A stretch of 21,586 nucleotides of DNA from Scleroderma bovista (GCA_037178675.1 JAYMGJ010000102.1:1-21586); one strand, 5' to 3'. Shown: positions 7,906 to 17,435, counted from the stretch's first letter. Program-made: numbers and translations. The notes: generated by a model from the sequence alone, not told the origin.

Positions 7906-8113
7906 ACAAATTGCTGATGGAAGGATTATGGAGCAAGGATATTACATTTCAATATACAAGCTTGTGTGTAAATGGTGTCCAGGAGTGCCCAGAGGGCAGT
8001 GTATTACAACTGTCCATGTGCAATCACACATCACAAAACAAGGTGTCTTGGTTTCTTACTCAAGCATTAACCACATAAATTTCAGTTGAACCCAGGGATA
8101 TAATCATCTAGGC

Positions 8114-9079
8114 CTATACAGGTTTTCTCCGAAGGCGAGATAAAGTAAAACGAGAGAAAAAAGAGAAAAAGGCACCCAAGTATGGCCCACATTTTTGAGA
8201 CAATACAAATCGTAAGCCATTGTGGTTACGATCGTCTGCCATCATGTCCCCGACGTCGTCCAGCTTGATTCCAAGTTTTTTCTCCAATGAAATTCTTAAA
8301 AGACCTACATCACCTTTCAGACCATTTCCCCATTCTTCCTCCGTCATTCCTTCCTGCCTAACCCCCGCGAAGCCAAAGTCTATGAGCACCATGCGTTTGG
8401 GTGCTTTGGGAGGTGCTAACATAATATTGTTGGCATTGATGTCATAATGATTAACCCCCAGGGAGTCAAAACGGGCGACTGCCCCCATCAATGGTCGATA
8501 CAACTCGGGACGCACCAGCACGTGGTCGACGTCACGTAGTGTCACGCCAGGGATGTACTCAATGAGTATTGCCCTTGGCTGGATTGCGCGAGACTCGGGT
8601 GGGGTGGGCAGCAATCTTCCACAGCCATAAAACTCGGGAATAAACTGGCCCTGCATCATAAGCAACTTCTTATATGCCGCAACCTCCGTTCTGAATGATC
8701 TCTCCGACGAACAGAAGAGCTGTGCTTCCCAGTGCCAAGATTCCATCTCTACATCGTCGTCAAGATCGAATATGTTGAAATCAGAAGAAATGTGGCCCTG
8801 TTCCCATTTTTGAACGACTAGCGACTCCGCGGCAAGGGTCCATGGCTCATGTGGTTCGAGACGGCGGTCATCGAGGAATCTAGGGTCATAGACTTTCAGG
8901 ATAAGTTCATGGGGAAATCCACTGTCGGGATCTGATTTGACAAAGTAGACCTGTCCTTGCGTGAACGGAGTGAAGGAGCGAATGACATGAAATGTGGTTG
9001 AAGTCTTTTTGCCATCTAGAGACAACGATAAGGAGGAGCCTGTAGGGAAAGAGCCATCTTCGGCTTGAGCTGAGGCCAT
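8114..9079 (-). CDS. fungal protein-kinase-like protein
   Basis: A single-exon 321-residue protein starting at ATG 9079 in good context (GCTATGG). Kinase-fold landmarks are in order: a candidate ATP-anchoring lysine in LILKVYDP (K62), a helix-C-like glutamate in RTEVAAYKKL (about E132), the linker-like ILIEYIPG, a catalytic loop HYDINANN (D213, N218), and LIDFGFAG (D234, the metal-binding DFG). HYD replaces HRD. No glycine-rich loop or APE motif is clear, and the C-lobe is short (about 90 residues after DFG), so the fold is closer to the divergent kinase-like or APH-type phosphotransferases common in basidiomycetes than to a classical Ser/Thr kinase. The last 25 residues are basic and aromatic (FFSFFSRFTLSRLRRKPV). 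Substrate unknown. It is intact, with CpG content unlike the flanking repeats. Confidence 0.85.
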   Translation of the reverse strand: MASAQAEDGSFPTGSSLSLSLDGKKTSTTFHVIRSFTPFTQGQVYFVKSDPDSGFPHELILKVYDPRFLDDRRLEPHEPWTLAAESLVVQKWEQGHISSDFNIFDLDDDVEMESWHWEAQLFCSSERSFRTEVAAYKKLLMMQGQFIPEFYGCGRLLPTPPESRAIQPRAILIEYIPGVTLRDVDHVLVRPELYRPLMGAVARFDSLGVNHYDINANNIMLAPPKAPKRMVLIDFGFAGVRQEGMTEEEWGNGLKGDVGLLRISLEKKLGIKLDDVGDMMADDRNHNGLRFVLSQKCGPYLGAFFSFFSRFTLSRLRRKPV

Positions 9080-11132
9080 AGCAATCAAATTTTGCGATCC
9101 GTAGGCAGCGAGGTTTGACTTTCACTAGAAAAGGGCGACTCTGCCAGCTAAGGGAAAGAAGAAAAGCGGTTAGGACAGCGAGTGGAGGCGAGGGAATGGC
9201 TGTACGACCAACCTAATTAATGATGGGCTGAGAGCGCTGGCCTAAGGGAGAGGCTAACAAATGGGGACCACCAGCCAGAACGCAGATGCTAACGATGTGT
9301 AAGGTGGTGGTGAGGTCGAAAGAAGATGTACTGTCTGAAATTCTGTTACGAGCGAGGGTATGGGACACGAGGTGCACAACGGGCACAACAGGAGTCTGAC
9401 GCCGTGGCACTTGGCTCCCACATACATATGTATATAACAACAAGTAAGACCTATCATACGGCGCGTGTTGTTAGCGTGTCTAAGGTGATGTAGATACAGC
9501 GGCTTCACGCAATCCTCCAACTTTAACTCTTCGATAACAGGGCAACCTTAAACAGCACAAATTGTTGTGCCAGACTTCTCGCGCTCGACTGACACTTGTA
9601 AATCGGATCGTAGCTCTTCTGTGTCGATGCTTTGGCCAACTCCACAGGGATATCGAGGTCTTGCTTTGTTTACATGAGTCATATACTGACTCTGCAACCA
9701 GCCACGGTTCATCGCGCGGTTTGTTTGCCAGCCTATCACCAGCCATTTTTCTCCCAAAGTTTTCTGCAGCCTTCTCGAATCTCGACTGTCTCCATTGAAC
9801 ATCTCAATAGCTCGCCCAAAGGTGACCTTTTAATTTCGCGTCTCCCGGGCTTCGATCGGCATGTTTCGCGGTACGGAGGCATTATTTCCGTCGATACTAA
9901 CGCATTTTAATCGTCTAAGACGCTTGACCATCGCGATCTCGTGTCAAATAGGTGAGTTGTGCGTTCTGTGCCTCATTTTGCGTATTTTGACATTTCTGCT
10001 CACGATTTCTTGTCGATTTCATCGCTCTGCACGTTGATGCGTTCGGCACATGCGCAACGTTCTCCAATCCCCCTGCTTTGCCTATGCACCAATGAGTCTT
10101 TCACACCAACAGCTGAGTTGGGCGGTTTCAACCTGATTGGAGGTAAACTGGGTGTTTCGCGCTGTTTCGGTCGCTGCGCGTACGCGCCCCCGTTCCCGAC
10201 GTGTCCGTGACGTTTTCAAGTGTCGCTCTGTGGACAATATTGCGCTTCTACCTGGTTAGTAAGGTGCGGTTGAGACATTTTGGGGGTTTCTGTCGAGTCG
10301 ATCGCATCGCCCTGCGTGTATTTGCGTGCGACCGATGCATCGGAGTGGTTCCTGGGCCTTCCTGGCTCTTCCTGCGCGATCCTGTACCTCCGGCTGGTAA
10401 GTCAGGCACTTAACCTATTTGCAGGTGTACTCGTCCCGTTTTCACAGCTATGCGTCCATGTGCCATACCTGGGCTGTGCTCAAGTCCATCCGACTCGTCT
10501 AGGTGCCATCTTGTGCCATTGGTCTGTATGTTTGGCGGTTTCGGGCCTGTTAGGTATATATTGATGATTCCCTGCATGTCTAGGGTATTTGCATGTTCTG
10601 CAACGCCATGCACATGTTCAGCATGTCAGCATGGGTTGTACGCTCCTCTCGGTTGTTTTCAGGCATTTCTCGGGTCTGACAGGTATGTCTGGCGGTTTCG
10701 GCTTCTTTCGACATGCACTGATGAATCCCATTGCGTCTGCAGCTATATTCGTGCCATTTGCAATGCCACACCACACAAGTACATATTGCAACACCACGCC
10801 ATTGCAATACCACGTTACCGCGAACGGCGCACTAAGTCGTTATGGTAATCACCGCATTTCATTACACGAACAGTTGCAAAGACCGCTTCTAGGCACAATC
10901 CGCAGCTTGGTTTGAGTTCTCTGAAATTGATACGTGATTCTAGGTGATAGGTCCGTGCAAATTCAAACTAGGTGGAAGTTGCCGGGGGAATAAATCATAG
11001 TGGCCGAGCAAGCTGCTTGATCGAAGCACCGCGACGTGGCATAGTGGGCATGTTCCTGGCATCCTGCGCCTCTGTCTGGGTCTGCCAGCCTCGGTCACCG
11101 AATGCAACCCACCTCGGCAACACGATGAAATT
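9080..11132. other. long spacer between divergent genes, no confident gene
   Basis: This 2-kb stretch separates the minus-strand kinase-like gene from the plus-strand hypothetical gene and should hold both promoters. A TATATAC box on the minus strand (plus about 9430-9436) lies some 350 bp before the kinase start. ORFs of 70-132 codons occur on both strands, but none has a motif, an intron chain or a single dominant frame. GGCGGTTTCGG-type boxes recur at about 10127, 10529 and 10690, the last two with similar flanks (TGATGAATCCC against TGATGATTCCC). It may contain a non-coding transcript or a strongly decayed gene. Confidence 0.5.
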
Positions 11133-11140
11133 TATAAATA
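11133..11140 (+). promoter_or_regulatory. putative TATA box
   Basis: TATAAATA lies 99 bp upstream of the ATG at 11239; a second AT-rich box, TATTTAAG, lies at about 11169. Spacing suits a fungal core promoter for the short plus-strand gene. Confidence 0.45.
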
Positions 11141-11238
11141 CTCATTCTTTCTTTGGCAGTGAACTTGGGTATTTAAGTCTATGCCCAAACCGCGACGAGA
11201 GCTCACCACCCCAATTGCTGGATCCAAATTGATACAAG

Positions 11239-11710
11239 ATGCAAATGTCCAACAACAAAGTGCGTATAGCAACGCATCTCTACAACCAAATTATTCTGAC
11301 CCTCTGACAACGCGAATAGAGAGATAAATTACTCTTGGACGCTCTTGGACAGACAAGGCAACGTGCTTTAAAAGGTTCTGGCTTCGCCCTCACTTTCATG
11401 TTTAACAAAGACGGAAACTGGGGTGGGGTCTACAACGCTAACAAGTCAACCCTCTGTGGGTTGATGTTCGGATGTCGTCAAAACACTCGGGAACCACGCC
11501 TTTTTTGGGTCGGATTGTTTGGAATGACGAACGACAAAATGGACACCGTCAATAAGAAATATGTCGAGGTGTCTTTTGATCAAGAGCCAACGACCCTTGT
11601 CGTGATCGACGCCTTGACGGCAAAGTTACGGGCTCGAAAGGTACCCACGAGTTATAACAGATCACAAGCACCATGCTACTACCTTCTCACAGGATCTTAC
11701 TCAGGAGTGA
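11239..11710 (+). CDS. short spliced hypothetical protein
   Basis: Proposed exons are 11239-11259, 11320-11640 and 11693-11710. Intron 1 (11260-11319) has GTGCGT, CTGAC and AATAG; intron 2 (11641-11692) has GTACCC and CACAG. The product, about 119 residues, contains LLLDALGQTRQRALKGSGF, FNKDGNWGGVYNA and LTAKLRARK and ends DLTQE. I do not recognise it. If intron 2 is retained, the frame instead runs on to TAG 11767-11769. The start is a guess: ATG 11239 is separated from the main ORF by the first intron, and the next ATG is at 11245. The middle exon shows consistent single-frame coding. It could also be the 5' part of a longer gene ending at 12807. Confidence 0.45.
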
Positions 11711-12303
11711 AAATTGGAGTACAAGAAAGTAACATATGCTTGCCATTTTTCCAACTAGAGAAACTGTAGGGTCGAATTGTGTCGACAGTCACTTTGCTTA
11801 CATCTCAAAGTTACTTGTTGAATGCTGTCGAGTACAAAATATTCCTGGACGCTGTAAGCATTCCAGGTTCCCCGATTCCCACGATAGTGGGGGGAGGGTT
11901 CTGTCGGGCAGAAACGTCCTGCAAATGGACCGTCTAGCGCTGAAAGTCTTTCCACCTCTGTAGTCTTAGGTCAGACCCTACGGTTAATTCAGCTAATTAA
12001 ATGGGGACTTGTGTTAGTAATCAAAGGTTATCAGCGGCATACACTTTCGATCCTCGTCAATATCATCCACAATCAGTGTCTCGTACTGGTACGTGTGATG
12101 TGGCACAGTATAAGTCTATTCGCGATAATGATGTATTCTATTTCAGGTTCTACATACTGTCCCAGTCTTATCGTTTCCTGTATACCACACATGATGTTCA
12201 TTCTTTGGCTCTTATTTATTGTGTATTCCAAGTGGTGCTCTGATTGTGCTACAAATGTTTGTTTTTATGAAGGTGTTTGCAAGTCATACTGACTCTTCAT
12301 TAG
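11711..12303 (+). other. possible exons of an unresolved plus-strand gene
   Basis: A convincing intron lies at 12091-12147 (GTACGTGTG to TATTTCAG). With ATG 12001 the upstream exon reads MGTCVSNQRLSAAYTFDPRQ and, after splicing, continues into a hydrophobic stretch (SLIVSCIPHMMFILWLLFIV). A further intron-like segment (GTGTTTGC, ACTGAC, CATTAG) ends at 12303. I could not connect these exons to 11239-11710 or 12304-12807 with consistent phase, so no gene model is given. Confidence 0.3.
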
Positions 12304-12807
12304 GCCATTCATTGAGAAGGCGCCCTGCCGCGCTGCGCGCGTTTTGGAGGAACACATGTGTCCTACTCTGGCGTGACCATTCATGCATCATGTTCCGGAT
12401 ATTCGCGACTCGCATGGCAAAATTGTTCCTCCTTCCCAATATGAGGCAAAGATCGCCGATAGCACCATTGTCCAACTGGAGGTTATCCATAATCTGTATT
12501 TATATCTTTTCTTCTTACGCCGTTAGCTAATATGCTTTCCAGCTGGGTGATCAGGCCACGACTAAACAGTGCCCCCAGAAGTCATGAGGCAACAGGATCG
12601 CGTACTATTTACCAACTTGATCTGAAGAAGATGAAAGTCATGCCCTATTCCGAGTATGTACGCCCGAGTTTCGTCAAAAAGGGTAAACGTAAAGCGAATG
12701 ATAACCTGGGGTCTCTATCCCCATCGAAGAAAATCACTACTGAAGCCAGTCGTCCGGATTCTCCTGAATGGTCGGAAATCCTCGGAGAAAACGCAATGGA
12801 AATTTGA
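12304..12807 (+). pseudogene. 3' exons of a host-type gene, one in-frame stop
   Basis: Exon 12304-12495 reads PFIEKAPCRAARVLEEHM, then TGA at 12374-12376, then VPDIRDSHGKIVPPSQYEAK and IADSTIVQLEVIHNL. An intron at 12496-12542 (GTATTT to TTCCAG, phase 2) joins it to 12543-12807, giving the continuous block VQLEVIHNLWVIRPRLN. The last exon continues SRTIYQLDLKKMKVMPYSEY, then a basic stretch (KKGKRKAN, then SPSKKI), and stops at TGA 12805-12807. The intron resolves two ORFs in different frames, which supports the model. Family not recognised; the basic, serine-rich tail could be nuclear. The TGA at 12374 may be a nonsense change, or an upstream exon may splice in after it, so gene or pseudogene is open. 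Confidence 0.5.
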
Positions 12808-13047
12808 AGTATGGTCTGGTTGTTATGAGCACATTCTTGACTCTTGAGCTGTACAATGAGAAAGCTCAGAGCAATTGTTGGTTGAGGTCGAGTGGATGAA
12901 CTCGAAGGAAGAATCCTTGCTGAAAATTTGCTTTCAATCGTTTTTGTATGTCAGCACTATGCTTTTCACATGGTATGCCCCTACTGCATGCTATGCCTGA
13001 CTCAATCCTGCTGGTCTGCTATGTCATACAGCCATCGCGGTCTACAT

Positions 13048-14666
13048 TCAGACGTCTTCTAGAAGCCTCTTGATCGTAATACGCAGCTCCAGGTCATCAC
13101 ACTGCAATTTCCACAAGCAGCTGTCGTCATCGCCGTCCCGGAGGCGCAGGGCGGCATATTTGCCACCGGGTAGTAGCCGAATAATCAGGACTTTAAGTTC
13201 ACCTGTGGAAACAACAAAAGATAAGAAAATAACCAGATAGCAAAGAAAACCAGGCAGAGCTAACCTTCAAAGGGTGACTGGTCAACGGCAATGACACGCA
13301 TGTGGTGTTGCAAAGATTGCAGCAGCCTCACTATGGTGTCCATGGACACTTCACACCAGCCTCGCACGTTTGAATTCTCCATGGAGTTCCATATCTCCTC
13401 AAAATCGGGTTCCGGAGAGTTGTCCGCGCACTCTGTCCCAGTGCACAGTGAATCTAGCGCGATTAAATCTACCCTCAATGCCTTGTCCTCCTATAAGTAA
13501 AAGTTGAATATCAGTATGTATCGCACCTTATCATCCATTCTCGCTTTATCTGAACGATGAGACGCTTCATTGATCTGCTTGCCAGTGGTTTCAGTTGGCT
13601 GCAATAGGTATATACAATAAGGCCGTACATGGACGTTGTCAAATGGAGGCTCTGCAGCTAGGTGTGTCATTTCCACGGGTGTCACCATACGTGCCAGTTC
13701 GTTCAGATATATTGAGGTGTCGTCTTCACCTGACGTAATGTTCTGTGGACTGATTGAAGAACCCTCAGCCTGCTGCAAACTAAGGAGATGTCAGAGACTT
13801 GGCACGGGTTGAGGTGCCGCATATGCATCATATCGTAGCTTGTTTGAAGTTGTCCCAACTCGGGGGAGTGTTCGCCTGGGACTATCTGGAGCCAGTTGAG
13901 GGGACAAATCGCCAACGGAGCTCGGCTGATAATTTGTTAATGCAGACACGAAGTCTGGTAGCTTGTGTTCTCATCAATGTCTGCAACGTGGTGTGCGAAG
14001 TGGTCGACGTACAGAGGACGAAAATGCACGACATACTATATCATTGACGATATGCCTTTGCAGAGATAAAGTAAAGAATTGATCACATCGCTGAGGTAAC
14101 TCATAAGTTCCTGAACTCCACAACTAGTTATTTGCTTACTCTTCGTATATGTCTCCCTGCGGATTGGGACAACTCCTGGACGGCCGTATATACTTTCTGA
14201 GGCACTTTATCACACTCGGCTGACAACCGCAACATGGATAGCAAACACGCATCCTGTACAGAAGCTGGCCACAGGTATGGATGATCAACCTTTACAGGTA
14301 TTTATTTTTTACTCACAGGCAAGTAAGTCGAACTTTGTCGCCATTCCACGAATGATCTCCAATGGGGACGCCGAAACCTTGCCACAATATTCGCACACAA
14401 GAGCACAAATGATAACCATTAATGTTGGCCCGATATGAACTTCCACCTCTGCAGCAAAAATAGCGAGTGCGGTCACAAAAGAGACTTGTGAAGTCGGCTC
14501 CACTGTACACAGCTCAAAAAGTCAAGGAGTTAAAGAAGAAGCAAAACTTACTATCTCGGACACGGTTGAGAATCCTCTCAACACAATTCTCTAGGACAGG
14601 TAGAGCCTGTTGGGACAGTGAGGACTCGTCACGAATAGTGCTCTGTGGTGGTCCAAACCTGGCCAT
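13048..14666 (-). CDS. eight-exon gene, 420-residue protein of unknown function
   Basis: Exons (minus): 14552-14666, 14317-14502, 14140-14264, 14037-14090, 13806-13961, 13527-13772, 13265-13490 and 13048-13202. They total 1,263 nt, exactly 421 codons including TGA 13048-13050, and all phases agree. Introns are 33-75 nt; a TGA at about 13786 falls in the 33-nt one (13773-13805), and another intron is only 36 nt. The protein begins MARFGPPQSTIRDESS. Its N-terminal half is helical (about 40-140: VSFVTALAIFAAEVEV, VSASPLEIIRGMATKF, VYTAVQELSQSAGRHI). A Ser/Pro-rich linker follows (about 165-225), then an acidic region (DNSPEPDFEEIW), and a compact end VLIIRLLPGGKYAALRLRDG with LWKLQCDDLEL. I do not recognise the family; a helical adaptor-like N-terminal domain is a guess. 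It looks intact. The start codon lies 157 bp from the gypsy pol stop. Confidence 0.75.
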
Positions 14667-14823
14667 GTACATGCGTCCGCCCGTGTGATCTACTGGTGCT
14701 GACTAAGCACTGCCCGAGTGCTCCCCCGACTCTACCCCTGACTCCCCTACTACATGTGCCCCCTTTGAAAATGGCGACGTCCGCGACGTCCGCGAGCCCG
14801 CCACACTCTGACATTGTCGTCCT

Positions 14824-16986
14824 CTATGCTCTGACTCTATGTCCCTCTGCTAGGCCCCCTTCTGGCGCCGTCCCTTCTGTACTATCTTCACTGTCCATGT
14901 CTTCATCGTCCAGTCCATCTGCTCTCTCCTGATCCGCGTTTGTCGTCTCCCCTTCATTGTCATTCTCCTTTCCTGATGTGTCCTCCCTCGCCCTTTCTCC
15001 TCTCCTATTCTGCATGTATTGCTGTTGGGTGTTGTACAAATGTGTGCCTTCTCTTGGAATGAAGGTTCTCAGTCTTCGTGCACTGAACTCGCCCGAGAGC
15101 AGTGTGCCCGTTAGCGTCTCTAGTCTGTATGAGTTTCTTAGTCGTGATGTAATCCTATGTGGTTGGGACCACTTAGGTAACAGTTTCCGCTCCGTTTTGA
15201 AAGTGTTGTCCAAGTCACTTCTGTAGATCTGCACGAGTTGTCCTGGTGTGAATGTGACCTCCGTCCGTTGGCGCTTCAGTACACGGCGGTCAAATGCTGT
15301 CTTCTGTTTGATGGCATGTTGCACTGCTTCATCATAGCCATCCAGGCGTTGCTGTGCCACGTACGCCATGTGTATGGTGGCGTCGATGTTTGATGGTTCT
15401 GTATCGCTGTGTGTCAGTTCCGTGCGTTTGGTATCAATCACAAGACCTAGTAGTAATTCTTTAGGTGTGAATTTGAGAGATGGGAGGAGGCGACTGTTGA
15501 GGGCACGGACCGCGTCGTCCAAGTGGTCTGGCCACGTTTTAGGTAACTTTTCCCAGTCTTCTTCCATGGTGTTGTCTTCGCCTATGTCCGGAGCACATAG
15601 GCATTTTAGGACGTGCAAGAGCAGTTTGTTGGTACCTTCTACTAGGCCATTGATCCATGGTGAGTACGCTGCCACTACGTGATGTGCGCAAGACCACTTA
15701 GCACAGTAGGTTTTGACCAGCTCATTATTAAAGTGTCGTCCGCCGTCTGTCATAAATGTTTCTGATGGCGTGAAGTTGTTAAAAATAGTCATTAAGCTGT
15801 CCACTGTCGTTTTTGCCGTTCCGGCCGTTTTGAACTTGGTGACCCATAGGTGCTGTGAAAAGGTGTCAAGGAATAGGCCCAATGTGTGGTACCCACCTTT
15901 TCCTGTTGGCATTGAGAGGTAGTCGCTGACCAGTAGTTCAAATGGATGGCGCCGTGTGATAGGTTCTAATAGGGAGTTCAACTTCGGAGTGCCAAAGTTT
16001 TTGCACCTTGCGCAGGCGTGGATGGCTTTCATGATGGATATGTCTAGCTTCGGGGAGTGGTATCTGTCAGTTAGTGCTATTTTTAATGCGTCCCTCCCCC
16101 AGTGTCCCCCTTCTTTGTGGAGTTGCTTCACTTTTTGTTCTGCTTCGTTGCGCGTAATACACTCTACCTTGTGCCGTGGGCAGATACTGGTTCCTCCGTA
16201 GATTCTCCACAGCTTCCCATTCTGTACTAGGTATTGGGATGCTCGATGCCTTGCTCTGCTGCGGTCGTGTATTGATGTGGTGCTGTCCATGTTGCATATT
16301 GCATCAACAACCTCTAAGAACAGTGGTTCCAATTGGAATCGTTCTCTTAGTTGTTGTTCTTTGTGTGGTAGTTTTGTGACTGTGAATAGGTCATTCATGA
16401 GTCCTGACTGTGCTTCTGGATCCGGGCTGACTGTCCAATTGCTACCATCATCCTCCATACGTTCTGTGTTGTCCCATTGTCGACTTAGTCCGTCTGCTAC
16501 CACATTGAGGCGCCCTGGTACATGTCGTACTGCAATGATGTTGTGGGCTATTATACCATCTCTCCACCGTGCGTGTGCTGCAGACATGTTGTCATTTGAT
16601 AGTACGTCTTTGAGTGCCTGACAGTCGGTCTCAATTTTGATGGGGAATCCCCAGATCGTGTCCGAGAATTGATCTAAACCAAATTTTAGTGCTGCAAACT
16701 CAAGTAGGAAGGGCTTGTAATTCCACTCAGCTGCGGAAGTGCGCTTTGATGTGAATGCTATTGGTACTGTTCGTTCAACAGGCTTGCCATTTGGTGTTTG
16801 TGTCTTGATTTTCTGCGTGAGTACTGCCCCAAACCCTTCTTGACATCTGTCCGTCGTTACGATGAAGGGTGTTCCATCATACCGAGGTGCATGCAGTGCC
16901 GGCTGGCGTGTTAGGGTGATCTTTAGGTTGAGGAATGCCTCTGTGTGTTTTTGTTCCCATTTGTCTGGTAATTTGAAGTTAGTCAT
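14824..16986 (-). CDS. gypsy pol: RNase H and integrase
   Basis: A 720-codon open frame, the 3' part of pol. RNase H of the RT-linked type has acidic residues D46 (FIVTTD), E96 (FLLEFAALKF), D121 (IETDCQALKD) and D165 (NVVADGLSRQ). The integrase zinc finger is H300-x4-H305 with C335-x2-C338 (QLHKEGGHWG, ACARCKNFG). The integrase core has D365 (VSDYLSM), D424 (MTDGGRHF) and E460 (NGLVEGTNK); D424 to E460 is the DD35E spacing. A C-terminal SH3-like part (FTPGQLVQIYRSDL, then PHRITSRL) precedes a long acidic tail (DDEDMDSEDSTEG). No chromodomain is seen. ATG 16986 is only the first Met after a stop: TGA 16993-16995 lies in frame just upstream (TY-stop-RAM) and interrupts a frame that continues from RT, so no complete polyprotein can form. 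Confidence 0.9.
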   Translation of the reverse strand: MTNFKLPDKWEQKHTEAFLNLKITLTRQPALHAPRYDGTPFIVTTDRCQEGFGAVLTQKIKTQTPNGKPVERTVPIAFTSKRTSAAEWNYKPFLLEFAALKFGLDQFSDTIWGFPIKIETDCQALKDVLSNDNMSAAHARWRDGIIAHNIIAVRHVPGRLNVVADGLSRQWDNTERMEDDGSNWTVSPDPEAQSGLMNDLFTVTKLPHKEQQLRERFQLEPLFLEVVDAICNMDSTTSIHDRSRARHRASQYLVQNGKLWRIYGGTSICPRHKVECITRNEAEQKVKQLHKEGGHWGRDALKIALTDRYHSPKLDISIMKAIHACARCKNFGTPKLNSLLEPITRRHPFELLVSDYLSMPTGKGGYHTLGLFLDTFSQHLWVTKFKTAGTAKTTVDSLMTIFNNFTPSETFMTDGGRHFNNELVKTYCAKWSCAHHVVAAYSPWINGLVEGTNKLLLHVLKCLCAPDIGEDNTMEEDWEKLPKTWPDHLDDAVRALNSRLLPSLKFTPKELLLGLVIDTKRTELTHSDTEPSNIDATIHMAYVAQQRLDGYDEAVQHAIKQKTAFDRRVLKRQRTEVTFTPGQLVQIYRSDLDNTFKTERKLLPKWSQPHRITSRLRNSYRLETLTGTLLSGEFSARRLRTFIPREGTHLYNTQQQYMQNRRGERAREDTSGKENDNEGETTNADQERADGLDDEDMDSEDSTEGTAPEGGLAEGHRVRA

Positions 16987-17304
16987 GGCTCTTCAGTAGG
17001 TAGCTTTAGAGATTGGCTTGGGTATGTCCACCTGTTTTATCAGGTCACGCAGCGGTCCCTCTATCCTTGAGTAGCTCTTGATCAGGTCACAGAAGTGTCC
17101 TGTGAGTCCTAAGAAGGATGTAGGTTAAGTGCATTATCTGGTTGTTTCCAATTGATGATTGCCGACAACTTAGCTAAGTCTGGTTGAACACCTTGCAGGC
17201 CTACTGTTGCTCCTGCGAATGTTGTTTCAGTCATAAAAAGTCTGCACCTTGTTGGCGATAGTGACAGTTTGTGGTCTCTGCAGCATTGGAAGACCTGTCG
17301 TAGC
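16987..17304 (-). pseudogene. gypsy RT C-terminal segment, frameshift and stop
   Basis: Continuing RT after the hAT insertion, the minus strand reads QVFQCCRDHKLSLSPTRCRL, FMTETTFAGATVGLQGVQ and LAKLSAIINWKQPDNALNL. One base is missing at about 17122, and the next frame continues TSFLGLTGHFCDLIKSYSRI and DLIKQVDIPKPISKATY up to TGA 16993-16995. This is the thumb/connection region typical of gypsy RT (FLGLTGHF corresponds to the usual FLGLxxYY). The break explains why no long ORF bridges RT and RNase H here. Confidence 0.85.
17297..17304 (+). repeat. 8-bp target duplication, left of hAT
   Basis: GTCGTAGC here and at 20734-20741 flank the hAT element exactly. Removing one copy restores the RT frame MMTKLR-QVFQC. 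Confidence 0.97.
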
Positions 17305-17316
17305 TAGGAAATAACA

Positions 17317-17435
17317 TGGGTACAGGTAACCCGTCCAGGTCATGGGTTCGGGTGTCACACAGGTCTGGGTCCGGGTCCACAAATGGCATACCTGCTGCAA
17401 GACCCAGACCCAGATCCATACCTGGACCTGTCATT
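17317..17435. repeat. left subterminal motif array of the hAT
   Basis: Recurring ACAGGTAACCCG, CCAGGTCATGGG, CAGGTCTGGGTCC, CCCAGACCCAGA and ACCTGGACCTG words in both orientations. hAT transposases commonly bind such subterminal repeats. The right array (20590-20730) has the same words. Confidence 0.7.

Noticed and set aside
9548..10915. Cluster of 60-132-codon ORFs on both strands
   Set aside because: No frame dominates, no recognisable motif, and no intron chain joins them.
14645..16621. Plus-strand ORFs opposite gypsy pol (95-114 codons)
   Set aside because: They are antisense shadows of the 720-codon pol frame, which has all RNase H and integrase catalytic residues.
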